NCBI GenBank assembly: GCA_026786125.1
Contig: JAJAYU010000121.1
Location: 1-8,285, forward strand
Direction of reading: 5' to 3'
Length of the DNA: 8,285 bases
Source of the DNA: Chamaesiphon sp.
GTDB taxonomy: Bacteria > Cyanobacteriota > Cyanobacteriia > Cyanobacteriales > Chamaesiphonaceae
The notes under the pieces are model-generated. The model did no database searches and was not told where the DNA came from. It was given only the letters and a program-made list of their open reading frames with translations. Positions 1-6,914 of this stretch are shown here, piece by piece. The position numbers were made by a program, and so were the translations under genes. Every line of letters starts with the position of its first letter. Position 1 is the first letter of the stretch.

Positions 1-504
1 CCGCCGCACTAGACGCGACTCACTCACTGCGCCGCCGGTGATATTTCGGCTAGCCACTGCCAATTCAGCACCTTGGTTCATTTCTGCCCATAGTCGGAGC
101 AGGATTTCTGGGGGATGTTGTAAATCGGCATCAATTACGCCTAAAATCTCGCCCCTTGCCGCTTGCCAGCCCCGAATTACCGCTGTTGATAGCCCTCGCT
201 CTGTTTGTCGTCGGATTACTCGTAATTGGGGGTAAGTAGCTATTAATTCACGGGCTAATTCCCAGGTGCGATCTGGGCTATCATCATCAACAACGATCAA
301 TTCGTAATCTTCGGGAATGATTCGATCGAGTAATTCTACTAAAATGCTTACGATCTGTTTAATATTTTGACCTTCGTTGAATGTGGGGATTACTAGAGAA
401 AGTTCTGGAAATTTTTTGGCTGAATATGGGATGGATTGTCGATCGCATATTACTAATGAGCCAATCGTATCTATTGACAACAGGCTAGTTTGATTATCGG
501 TCAT
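1..504 (-). CDS. Glycosyltransferase family 2, DPM1-like polyprenyl-phosphate sugar synthase (C-terminus outside window)
   Basis: The reading frame starts at ATG (504-502) and stays open to the left edge, giving the first 168 residues of a longer protein. After about 33 poorly conserved residues comes a GT-A fold of the dolichol-phosphate mannosyltransferase type: SLVIPTFNEGQNI at 36-48, the nucleotide-binding IVVDDDSPDRTWE at 70-82, RGLSTAVIRGW at 103-113, and the metal-binding DADLQHPPE at 125-133 with the DXD residues D125 and D127. Known members transfer a sugar from a nucleotide donor to a polyprenyl phosphate at the cytoplasmic face of the membrane. Many bacterial members carry a C-terminal GtrA-like membrane domain, but whether this one does lies outside the window. 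It sits 79 bases downstream of the DUF2079 gene on the same strand, so the two may be cotranscribed. No Shine-Dalgarno sequence precedes the ATG. The sugar is unknown. Confidence 0.9.
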   Translation of the reverse strand, partial: MTDNQTSLLSIDTIGSLVICDRQSIPYSAKKFPELSLVIPTFNEGQNIKQIVSILVELLDRIIPEDYELIVVDDDSPDRTWELARELIATYPQLRVIRRQTERGLSTAVIRGWQAARGEILGVIDADLQHPPEILLRLWAEMNQGAELAVASRNITGGAVSESRLVRR

Positions 505-583
505 AATAATTTATCAGTGTTGTATAAACACCGCATACATTCGTGACAATACTTTAGCTTGATCAATTCATTCTTTTCTTTTT

Positions 584-1984
584 CTATTTTTTTGCAAACA
601 AATAAACATCATCTTGCTGATATTTAATATTAAATAATCCTGACTCTTCTGCTCGTGACTTGATTTTATCGAGCGTCGCCAAGCTACTATTCCAACCAGG
701 ATGTCTACGTTCCAGTAGTATATACTTAAACTGCTTTAAATCAATTGTTTCTGTACTAGTAAATATCAATTTGACGATTGGGCGATGAGTGAGGTGGGGT
801 GCGATCTCTCCCGTTGTCAGAACAGCTCCATCATCTTGAATTTTTTCAACTGCAACTGTTGTAGCTTGACGTGTATCAAGAGTAGAGAAATAGCCAGTCC
901 AAAAATATTCAATTTTGCCAGATAAGAAAAATATGATGATAGCCCAAACTAGGATCATTTTTCTTGTTTTCAACCAGCTATGATTAGCAGCAACACTACT
1001 AATAACTGCTAAGAATAGAAAAGGTAGGATCGGTAAAGAGTAATGCTGTGTTAAACTTCTTTGTAATGGATAAGTTGATAAAATATTGATAACCAGCGTT
1101 GGAATAGCACATAGTAATGGTGATAAATTTTTTGGAGATATTCCCCAAAGAATTGGTAGAATAAGTAATGCCAGATATTCTATGGTATTCGGGGAAAATA
1201 TATTACCAAATATCAAGTCGGGTTTTGTGAAGATATTTATAACTATTCCGATGAAAGAATTCCCAAGGTAACTGTATCTACCAGCTATCGCTGCCGTCAT
1301 TCCGCCCATATCACCTCCAAGAAATATTGGTATAATCAACTTTGTTGAAATCAGAAACCATGTTAATCCGGCAAATATAGCGATCGCTCCAGCTATCTTT
1401 CTACGTTCTAAAAATATCAACCATAATCCCATTGAGATCACTGTTAACGATAATACTGATTTACAACTTAAGATTAAAATGACAGCAAACGAGAATAAAA
1501 TATTTCTATTTTGCCTAGCTGCTAAAACAGCAAGGAAAAACCCAGGTACTGCGATCACCTCTGGATGAAAATCAAATAAAACTTTATTTATAATAACCGG
1601 ATAAAGTAGATAAGTCAGTACGATAGTAGTTGCTTTCTGACGATCTAGTCCCGCTGTGATCGCAAGATGGTAAAGAGGTAATCCTCCAATCGTTAATGAG
1701 ATTGCTTGAACTGCAAATAACCAGTGAACATCGGGATAGATCCAATAAAGTAATGCTAATGGATAGAGAATTACTGCTGCATGATCGGCAAGGATATGAA
1801 ATCCACTTAATGATATAATCGGTTTCTGATCTGTACTAATTAGATATAGTCCTTGGTCAAAAAATCCTAAATCCAGAGCGTGAGAATGGTAAAGCCAATG
1901 ACGAAGGCTACTTAAAAAAAATAGAATTATAGTGGCGATACTGATACTTGCAGTAACTGGGTATGATTTAACTAAATTATTCAT
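584..1984 (-). CDS. DUF2079 family multispanning membrane protein (GT-C-like)
   Basis: A 466-residue protein, close to the usual length of the DUF2079 family, with ATG start and TAG stop. Family landmarks appear in order: DLGFFDQGLY at 38-47 in the first periplasmic loop, the SGFHILADHAAVILYPLALLY region at 60-80, LFDFHPEVIAVP at 136-147, the RYSYLGNS segment near the middle, the QRSLTQHYSLPILPFLFLA segment, and a soluble C-terminal part containing LTTGEIAPHLTHRP and YILLERRHPGW. About ten hydrophobic segments are visible. DUF2079 proteins resemble GT-C glycosyltransferases in topology, and a role in using lipid-linked sugars is an inference, not an established activity. One oddity is the cytoplasmic loop, which reads SCKSVLSL (173-180) where I would expect a KED-type motif. 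The gene lies upstream of the DPM1-like gene, which could supply a lipid-linked donor. It is visibly AT-rich compared with that neighbour. Confidence 0.85.
   Translation of the reverse strand: MNNLVKSYPVTASISIATIILFFLSSLRHWLYHSHALDLGFFDQGLYLISTDQKPIISLSGFHILADHAAVILYPLALLYWIYPDVHWLFAVQAISLTIGGLPLYHLAITAGLDRQKATTIVLTYLLYPVIINKVLFDFHPEVIAVPGFFLAVLAARQNRNILFSFAVILILSCKSVLSLTVISMGLWLIFLERRKIAGAIAIFAGLTWFLISTKLIIPIFLGGDMGGMTAAIAGRYSYLGNSFIGIVINIFTKPDLIFGNIFSPNTIEYLALLILPILWGISPKNLSPLLCAIPTLVINILSTYPLQRSLTQHYSLPILPFLFLAVISSVAANHSWLKTRKMILVWAIIIFFLSGKIEYFWTGYFSTLDTRQATTVAVEKIQDDGAVLTTGEIAPHLTHRPIVKLIFTSTETIDLKQFKYILLERRHPGWNSSLATLDKIKSRAEESGLFNIKYQQDDVYLFAKK
1380..1387. repeat. HIP1 octamer GCGATCGC
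   Basis: A perfect copy of the highly iterated palindrome of cyanobacteria, inside the DUF2079 gene. It supports a cyanobacterial origin; no local function is implied. Confidence 0.8.
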
Positions 1985-2147
1985 TCTTGATTAAATATCT
2001 TGTGAATGATCATTGCGATCGCTGATTTCCAGCTTTTTAGTTTATCATGCTGATGATGTATCTACTCTGAGAATCAATATTCTAAATTTATCGTCAATTG
2101 AGCTAATCTAAGAAACAGTGGCAAATTTTCCAGTTTAGATATACATA
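1985..2147. promoter_or_regulatory. Divergent intergenic region, presumed to hold promoters for both gene sets
   Basis: This 163-base gap separates the leftward DUF2079/GT2 pair from the rightward five-gene set, so at least one promoter in each direction should lie here. A TTGACG sequence reading leftward (complement of 2092-2097) resembles a -35 element, but no good -10 hexamer follows at 16-18 bases. On the plus strand TTGAGC (2098-2103) is likewise without a convincing partner. The region contains a perfect HIP1 octamer at 2015-2022. Function is inferred from gene layout and not from a clear motif. Confidence 0.35.
2015..2022. repeat. HIP1 octamer GCGATCGC
   Basis: A perfect HIP1 palindrome in the divergent intergenic region, about 30 bases upstream of the DUF2079 start. 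Its position between genes differs from the other two copies, which are within genes. Confidence 0.8.
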
Positions 2148-3005
2148 ATGACATATCTCGATCAAATTAAAAATTACCCAGCACCAGGTAGGATGTTGAG
2201 TTTTCTACTAGTACTAATCCTACTCTGGTTGCCAGGTCTTGCGCTCATCTATGGTGTGATGGGGAGTACTCAAAACTTAGCCGATCCTCCCACCCAAAAT
2301 TTACTGACAATCCTGACGATGGGGTTACTAGCAGTTGAGTTTATGATCTTGCTACCGTGGTGGGGGCGACGAGTATACCAGCATCCAAATTTATTCTACC
2401 GCTATGGATTGGTGATTACGCCCCGGAATGGTTTCTTGTGGTTGAAAGGTTTAGCCATTGGCTGGTGTGCGACTGCTTGCTTGTATCTTGTGCAATGGTT
2501 GTGTGGCTGGATCACTTGGCAATCGCCTAGTTTGCCGCTAGTACAATTGGTATTAGAAAGTATCCCCACTGCTATCGGTGTGGGGTTAGCCGAAGAGCTA
2601 TTTTTTCGCGGTTGGATGTTGGATGAGTTGGAGCGGGATTACTCACCGCGAGTCGCCTTAAGTGCTGATGCTAGCTTATTCGCACTGCTGCATTTTCTCA
2701 AACCAATTCCGGCGATGCTGCAATCTTTACCTCAATTTCCAGGGTTGTTTTTGATGGGCGTAGTAATGATCGTTGCCAAACGTCAGCATGGTAATCTATT
2801 AGGTATCTCGATCGGCATTCATGGTGGGATGATCTGGGCTTTTTATCTAGTGAGCGTTGGTAAAATTGTCAAATACAATAATAATGTTTCAGACTGGATT
2901 ACTGGTATTAATGGTAATCCTATTTGTGGATTACTTGGTCTAATATTTATGGCAGGGCTAGTAATCCTATTATCCAAATTCCCAAAGAAACAGAGTAATT
3001 TCTAA
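2148..3005 (+). CDS. CPBP (Abi/Rce1-like) family intramembrane metalloprotease
   Basis: A 285-residue, strongly hydrophobic protein with roughly eight membrane segments (first at about 16-38, last at about 258-275). The three CPBP/Rce1 signature regions are present: AEELFFRGW at 148-156, giving E149, E150 and R154 of the EExxxR motif; FALLH at 178-182, giving H182 of FxxxH; and GISIGIHGGMIWAF at 219-232, giving H225. The Asn four residues after this last His in archaeal Rce1 is Ile229 here, but bacterial members often vary at that point. Family members are glutamate-dependent intramembrane proteases, including the eukaryotic CaaX processing enzyme; bacterial substrates are mostly unknown. It is the first gene of the rightward set, with 43 bases to the next. 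Its start, ATG at 2148, has no clear Shine-Dalgarno sequence. Its role among glycan genes is not evident: it could process a membrane component of the pathway or simply be adjacent. Confidence 0.9.
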   Translation: MTYLDQIKNYPAPGRMLSFLLVLILLWLPGLALIYGVMGSTQNLADPPTQNLLTILTMGLLAVEFMILLPWWGRRVYQHPNLFYRYGLVITPRNGFLWLKGLAIGWCATACLYLVQWLCGWITWQSPSLPLVQLVLESIPTAIGVGLAEELFFRGWMLDELERDYSPRVALSADASLFALLHFLKPIPAMLQSLPQFPGLFLMGVVMIVAKRQHGNLLGISIGIHGGMIWAFYLVSVGKIVKYNNNVSDWITGINGNPICGLLGLIFMAGLVILLSKFPKKQSNF

Positions 3006-3031
3006 TGAATTTAGTTTATAAATGAATTAAT

Positions 3032-3052
3032 ATGATGAAAATACAATTTTGA
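3032..3052 (+). other. Possible six-codon leader ORF or frameshifted gene start (MMKIQF)
   Basis: Two consecutive ATG codons at 3032 and 3035 open a reading frame of six codons ending at TGA 3050-3052. The TGA overlaps the TTG that begins the next long frame (the four bases TTGA at 3049-3052). It could be a tiny translated leader coupled to the TTG start, the real beginning of the downstream protein separated by a single missing T in the run at 3047-3050, or chance. There is no Shine-Dalgarno sequence before it. Confidence 0.3.
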
Positions 3053-3765
3053 ATTCAACCAATATCGCGATCGTCTTAACTGGCACAATTACACCAAATA
3101 CTAATTTAGTCAACAATCATCTCGATCCTCAATCCAGAAGAAATGAATATCTAGCCGCGATTAACTTTTATCGCCAATTTGGAGAAGTCTATTTTTTAGA
3201 AAATTCTATCTATCCTCTTGATAGAGATCCTGACTTCCAAGATATTCCCAATGTATCTATTCGGAAATTTCCAGTATCAAGCTTTCCTGAACGAGGTAAA
3301 GGATTTCAGGAATTTGAGATGATCGATGCTTGGATTAATAGTGAGATTAGTCTGCCTAATAAGTGGATTAAAGTTACTGGACGTTATATCTATCAAGACT
3401 TTCAAAAGATACTTAAAGAATGTCATCAAAATACTCAAAGTATCACGATTAATCAATATTTATTTGCAAAGTGGGCAGATGTAGCACTTTTTTGTACAAC
3501 TACTGATTTTTATAAAAATCATCTGATTGGCATTTATCAACAGTGTGATGATAGCCAAGGGTTATGTATGGAAAAAGTCATGAATGCTAATCTAAGTAAG
3601 TTATCAAAAGCATCATTCTTACGCTTTAAGATCTATCTAAAATGTACTGGTATTGCGGGCAGTACTGGAAAAACAATTAGTAATATGTGGCTGGATGCAA
3701 TTAATTATACAGTAATGCGTTTAAACTATTTACTAGACAAAAGATATATGTGGATTAGTTTCTAG
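3049..3765 (+). CDS. Uncharacterised polysaccharide-locus protein with KVTGRY motif, candidate glycosyltransferase
   Basis: A 238-residue soluble protein without signal peptide or membrane segment. It opens with a Rossmann-like strand, IAIVLTGTITP (7-17), followed by RRNEYLAAINFY (30-41), VYFLENSIY (47-55), a GKGFQEFEMIDAW segment (83-95), KWIKVTGRYIY (105-115) and WADVALFCTTTDFY (142-155). I recall the ENS-Y, GKG and K-[IV]-TGRY motifs from uncharacterised proteins of capsule and lipopolysaccharide loci, where a sugar-transfer role is suspected; I cannot name a characterised member. The only DXD-like sequence is DRD at 58-60, which is weak evidence. The start is TTG, since an in-frame TAA lies at 3028-3030 and the next in-frame ATG is codon 91, which would remove the first conserved strand. 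Local GC is low (18 of 60 bases at 3421-3480). It precedes the Wzy_C gene by 23 bases and is probably in its operon. Confidence 0.65.
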   Translation: MNSTNIAIVLTGTITPNTNLVNNHLDPQSRRNEYLAAINFYRQFGEVYFLENSIYPLDRDPDFQDIPNVSIRKFPVSSFPERGKGFQEFEMIDAWINSEISLPNKWIKVTGRYIYQDFQKILKECHQNTQSITINQYLFAKWADVALFCTTTDFYKNHLIGIYQQCDDSQGLCMEKVMNANLSKLSKASFLRFKIYLKCTGIAGSTGKTISNMWLDAINYTVMRLNYLLDKRYMWISF

Positions 3766-3788
3766 TATACTTCACCTAAAGATAATTT

Positions 3789-5105
3789 ATGTCGCAAGGA
3801 TCTTGGCAAGATTTGTTTACGTTACCAGAACCCGAACTTCAATCAATTTGGCTGCTATTTTTAGTAGGTATAATTATTCTACCGTACACAACTTTAGGTG
3901 CGATTCCAGTTGCAGTTGGTTTATTTCTAATTGTTAGACTAAATATATCTGAAATTCGTACAGCTAGATTGAATAAAATCTTGGCATTTCTGTCACTAGT
4001 GATCGTCTTAATCTCATTCTTGAGCATAAACTATCTAGAATCTTTAGTATTCACTGTTAATATTTTTCCATTTTTTGTTTTTTTTGCGAGCTATCAGTAT
4101 CTATTCAAACATCCAGATATACTCAGGAAACTAGCATGGGTGATTATTATAGCTTCTATTCCGATAATAATTATTGGATTTGGACAACTATGGGGCGGCT
4201 GGGGTATTGATTTAAAAGCAGGTTCGGCACAGGTAGTAGATTTGCATAAGTTTGGGATGCCTCTAGGGAGAATGTCATCGATCTTTTATCATGCGAATGC
4301 ATTGGCTAATTATCTGCAATTAGTCTTTGCTTTATGTATGGGATTGTGGCTAGATACTTATGGTAAATCAAATCGTCAGGAGCAACTATTTAAACCTAAA
4401 TTGTATTTCTTGAGCTGTTATTTTGTGATCACTCTACTAGCATTAGTTTTGACTAGTGCCAGAACCGGATGGATTGTTACGATACTATCGATCGTTGCAA
4501 TGATTATTTATCAAAAATGGTATTTAATCTTAGGTATAATCTCTCTATTAATGAGTCTAATTTTTGGGGCTGCTTATGCACCAGATCCAGCAAGAACTGG
4601 ATTAAGAAAAATAGTACCCAGTTATTTTTGGGCGAGAATTAATGATCAAATGTACCCAAATCGTCCGACTGCTGATACCCGTGAATCAATTTTTCAATTT
4701 GCGGGGCAATTAATCCTCGAAAAGCCTTGGAGTGGTTGGGGTTTACAAACTTTTGGAAACCTCTATCGAGCAAAAACTGGTCTCTATATTAATCATCCAC
4801 ACAACTTATTATTGAGCTTAAGTTATGGGCTAGGTATACCAATTACAGTATTTCTGATGCTTGTAATGGTTTACATATTCTACGTTGCAATTCGAGGCTT
4901 TCACTGCTTACCAGATCGCTGGAAATCAGCACGAACAATCATCTTTAGCTATATAATTGCAGCTATTGGTGCGATCGTGATGAACATGACTGATATTACA
5001 ATTTTCGTCTTGCCATTGAATGTAATGTTTTGGTCTATTTTAATGGCTATCTATGCAATTGGCAAAATTAGTATTCAAGAACATACTAATTTCAGCAGAA
5101 ATTAA
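3789..5105 (+). CDS. O-antigen ligase/polymerase family membrane protein (Wzy_C)
   Basis: A 438-residue protein with about a dozen hydrophobic segments, the normal size for the WaaL/Wzy_C superfamily. Diagnostic parts are FYHANALANYL at 166-176, the TSARTGW segment at 222-228 with the conserved Arg225, the long extracytoplasmic loop from about 262 to 345 containing RES at 298-300 and KPWSGWGLQTFGNLY at 312-326, and HPHNLLLSLSYGLGIP at 336-351, the loop-end motif whose His is important in WaaL ligases. A late TDITIFVLPLNVMFW segment (401-415) closes the family pattern. Known members either join a lipid-linked glycan to an acceptor or polymerise repeat units at the outer face of the inner membrane; sequence alone does not separate the two. 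No Shine-Dalgarno sequence is visible before the ATG. Very AT-rich in places (13 G or C among 60 bases at 4501-4560). It is followed by the ArnT-like gene after a 47-base gap (20 if that gene starts at GTG). Confidence 0.88.
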   Translation: MSQGSWQDLFTLPEPELQSIWLLFLVGIIILPYTTLGAIPVAVGLFLIVRLNISEIRTARLNKILAFLSLVIVLISFLSINYLESLVFTVNIFPFFVFFASYQYLFKHPDILRKLAWVIIIASIPIIIIGFGQLWGGWGIDLKAGSAQVVDLHKFGMPLGRMSSIFYHANALANYLQLVFALCMGLWLDTYGKSNRQEQLFKPKLYFLSCYFVITLLALVLTSARTGWIVTILSIVAMIIYQKWYLILGIISLLMSLIFGAAYAPDPARTGLRKIVPSYFWARINDQMYPNRPTADTRESIFQFAGQLILEKPWSGWGLQTFGNLYRAKTGLYINHPHNLLLSLSYGLGIPITVFLMLVMVYIFYVAIRGFHCLPDRWKSARTIIFSYIIAAIGAIVMNMTDITIFVLPLNVMFWSILMAIYAIGKISIQEHTNFSRN

Positions 5106-5152
5106 TTGAATTTAGCTATTGATCAGTGCACATCCGACAGCAATTATTACTT

Positions 5153-6856
5153 ATGAATATTTATGACTACTTATCATTTTTTGCTAGATTTCCAAGATCG
5201 ATTCTAATCCTGATCACATTACCATTATTGTTGCTCAATGGCGATCATCAAAGCTTGCTAGCTCATGATGAAGGTTTCTATGCTGTGCAAGCACGATGGA
5301 TTTGGGAAAGTGGCGATTGGCTGACACCGCAATGGTGGGGCAAGCCAATTTATGATCGGACAATTGGACTTCAATGGCTAATGGCATTGTCCTATCATCT
5401 ATTTGGATTGAATGAATTTAGTGCGCGGCTACCGAGTACGATCGCGTGCCTCTTTAGCGTATTATTAACATACGAGATTGGCAAAATTTTGTTCGATCAA
5501 AAGATCGCTTGGTTGGGTGCTACGATCTTAATGTTGATGGGATTGTGGGTGAGTGAAGCCCATACTGCCCAGCAAAATACTGCATTGGTAGCGATCGAAC
5601 TGCTAGGCATTTTATCACTACTGAAAATTACCGATCTTCGATATTACAGAAGATTAGACTCCCGTTATAATTGGTTGTGGGGCACAATTGCTGGAGCCAC
5701 AATCGGATGGGGTTTCATCATCAAGGGATTTATGATCTTTGTACCGATGGTAGCACTGATTCCTTATATTTTGTCTCATCAACATTATCGCAAGTTATTA
5801 TTCAATCCAGGTATCTATTTAGGGCTAATTATCGGCGCAATTCCCACTGGAGTATGGTTAACTCTTAGCTACAATAAATATGGGATGATGCCAATCCAAG
5901 ATTTGATCAGTAAACTCCTCTTTCTCTCCAAGACTGATACTTATAATCCTGGCCCTTTTTATTACCTGTGGAACTTACCTGCAAATATTTTTCCTTGGGC
6001 TTTATTTAGTCTAATTGGGGCAGTCGTTTTGTGGCGTAGACTTTTGTCAGATCTCAATTATGCTGCACTGAGTTTGACATTAGGCTATCCAATTTGCTTA
6101 TTTATTTTACTTAGCTCATTTAAGACTAGGATGCCTTACTACACACTGCAATTATTGCCCTTTATGGCACTATTTGCAGCAACTGCATTCGTGAAATTTA
6201 CTCAAATTAGTCGCAATAAATCAATCCAATGGTATCGACTGGTGACATCTCTCAGTTACGCTTTTAGTGGGTTGGGGATATTGCTAGCGATCGCTGCTAT
6301 CCTGATGATGATCGATCAACCATTATGGGGCACTCCCATCCCGCCTGACATTCATATTTATGCCATACCTGCCTTGATTCTCGGCTGTGGCTGGGCAACT
6401 ATCGCGTTTTTGTGGAAACAGTGGCAACCGCCAACAACGCCCTACTGGTTGGCAGCGTGGCTAGTGCCAGTGTGGTTTACACTAGTTAGTCTGGGTTTGC
6501 AAGGATCGCTGGCAGATCGGACTCCAGATTTTAGGACAGCGTTTCAGCAGCCAAAAATTCAACAAGCTTTGAATAGTAGCCCATCTCAACCCGTAAATAT
6601 TCTCAGTGATACAGTCGAAAATGATGGTTTCAAAGCGGGTAGTACCAAAAATCATTTTCTGACTGGTGAGGAGCATAAAACACTGATACTATTGAGCTTC
6701 TACACTCCCCACTTGGGCAAACAAGTACAAAGCTTTACAGACTTACCCAATCGATCTTATGCTTGGACTTTGACTATCCCTCCTCAATTAGCAAGTCAAT
6801 CTCGGACGATTGGTACAGTCCAAGGCTGGAAACTAATCCAGAAAACTGGTGTATAA
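5153..6856 (+). CDS. ArnT/PMT_2 family GT-C glycosyltransferase
   Basis: An integral membrane glycosyltransferase of 567 residues from ATG 5153, near the usual ArnT length. TM1 (about 16-30) is followed by the first periplasmic loop LAHDEGFYAVQARWIWESGDW (two overlapping blocks, 36-45 and 46-56), with the catalytic-type D39-E40 pair, then PQWWGKPIYDRTIGLQWL (59-76) and EFSARLPS (88-95). About twelve membrane segments and a roughly 120-residue soluble C-terminal domain follow. Family members transfer a sugar from a polyprenyl-phosphate carrier to lipid A, protein or another lipid at the outer face. At residue 142, in AHTAQQNTAL, an Asn occupies the place where ArnT has a second conserved Asp. 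A GTG at 5126 would add nine residues; I prefer the ATG because it places TM1 at the usual distance from the N-terminus, though neither has a Shine-Dalgarno sequence. More GC-rich than the preceding gene (34 of 60 bases at 5281-5340). Acceptor and sugar unknown. Confidence 0.87.
   Translation: MNIYDYLSFFARFPRSILILITLPLLLLNGDHQSLLAHDEGFYAVQARWIWESGDWLTPQWWGKPIYDRTIGLQWLMALSYHLFGLNEFSARLPSTIACLFSVLLTYEIGKILFDQKIAWLGATILMLMGLWVSEAHTAQQNTALVAIELLGILSLLKITDLRYYRRLDSRYNWLWGTIAGATIGWGFIIKGFMIFVPMVALIPYILSHQHYRKLLFNPGIYLGLIIGAIPTGVWLTLSYNKYGMMPIQDLISKLLFLSKTDTYNPGPFYYLWNLPANIFPWALFSLIGAVVLWRRLLSDLNYAALSLTLGYPICLFILLSSFKTRMPYYTLQLLPFMALFAATAFVKFTQISRNKSIQWYRLVTSLSYAFSGLGILLAIAAILMMIDQPLWGTPIPPDIHIYAIPALILGCGWATIAFLWKQWQPPTTPYWLAAWLVPVWFTLVSLGLQGSLADRTPDFRTAFQQPKIQQALNSSPSQPVNILSDTVENDGFKAGSTKNHFLTGEEHKTLILLSFYTPHLGKQVQSFTDLPNRSYAWTLTIPPQLASQSRTIGTVQGWKLIQKTGV
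6287..6294. repeat. HIP1 octamer GCGATCGC
   Basis: A perfect HIP1 palindrome within the ArnT-like gene. Near matches such as GCGATCGT and GCGATCGA are scattered through the same gene set. Confidence 0.8.
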
Positions 6857-6904
6857 AGTCAATACTGTTTAGACTGAGCATCTAATTCAAAGCGATAATT
6901 TATC

Positions 6905-6909
6905 AGGAA
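6905..6909 (+). promoter_or_regulatory. Ribosome binding site of the methyltransferase/GT2 fusion gene
   Basis: The sequence AGGAA ends five bases before ATG 6915. It is the clearest Shine-Dalgarno-like site in the window and supports choosing that start. Confidence 0.55.
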
Positions 6910-6914
6910 TATAC

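Noticed and set aside
38..235. Plus-strand frame of 65 codons at the left edge
   Set aside because: It is the antisense shadow of the GT2 gene, whose catalytic motifs lie on the other strand.
517..531. Inverted repeat GTGTT-GTATA-AACAC between the DUF2079 and GT2 genes
   Set aside because: A five-base stem without a following T-run on the minus strand is too weak for a terminator, and there is no other sign of an operator.
2021..2038. Small hairpin GCTG-ATTTC-CAGC followed by five Ts on the plus strand, resembling a terminator
   Set aside because: The stem is only four base pairs and no plus-strand gene ends upstream; both neighbouring genes begin here. It is probably chance, partly created by the HIP1 site beside it.
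5126..5152. GTG start giving nine extra residues on the ArnT-like protein
   Set aside because: It is possible, but there is no ribosome binding site and the ATG at 5153 gives a normal N-terminus. It is kept only as an alternative.
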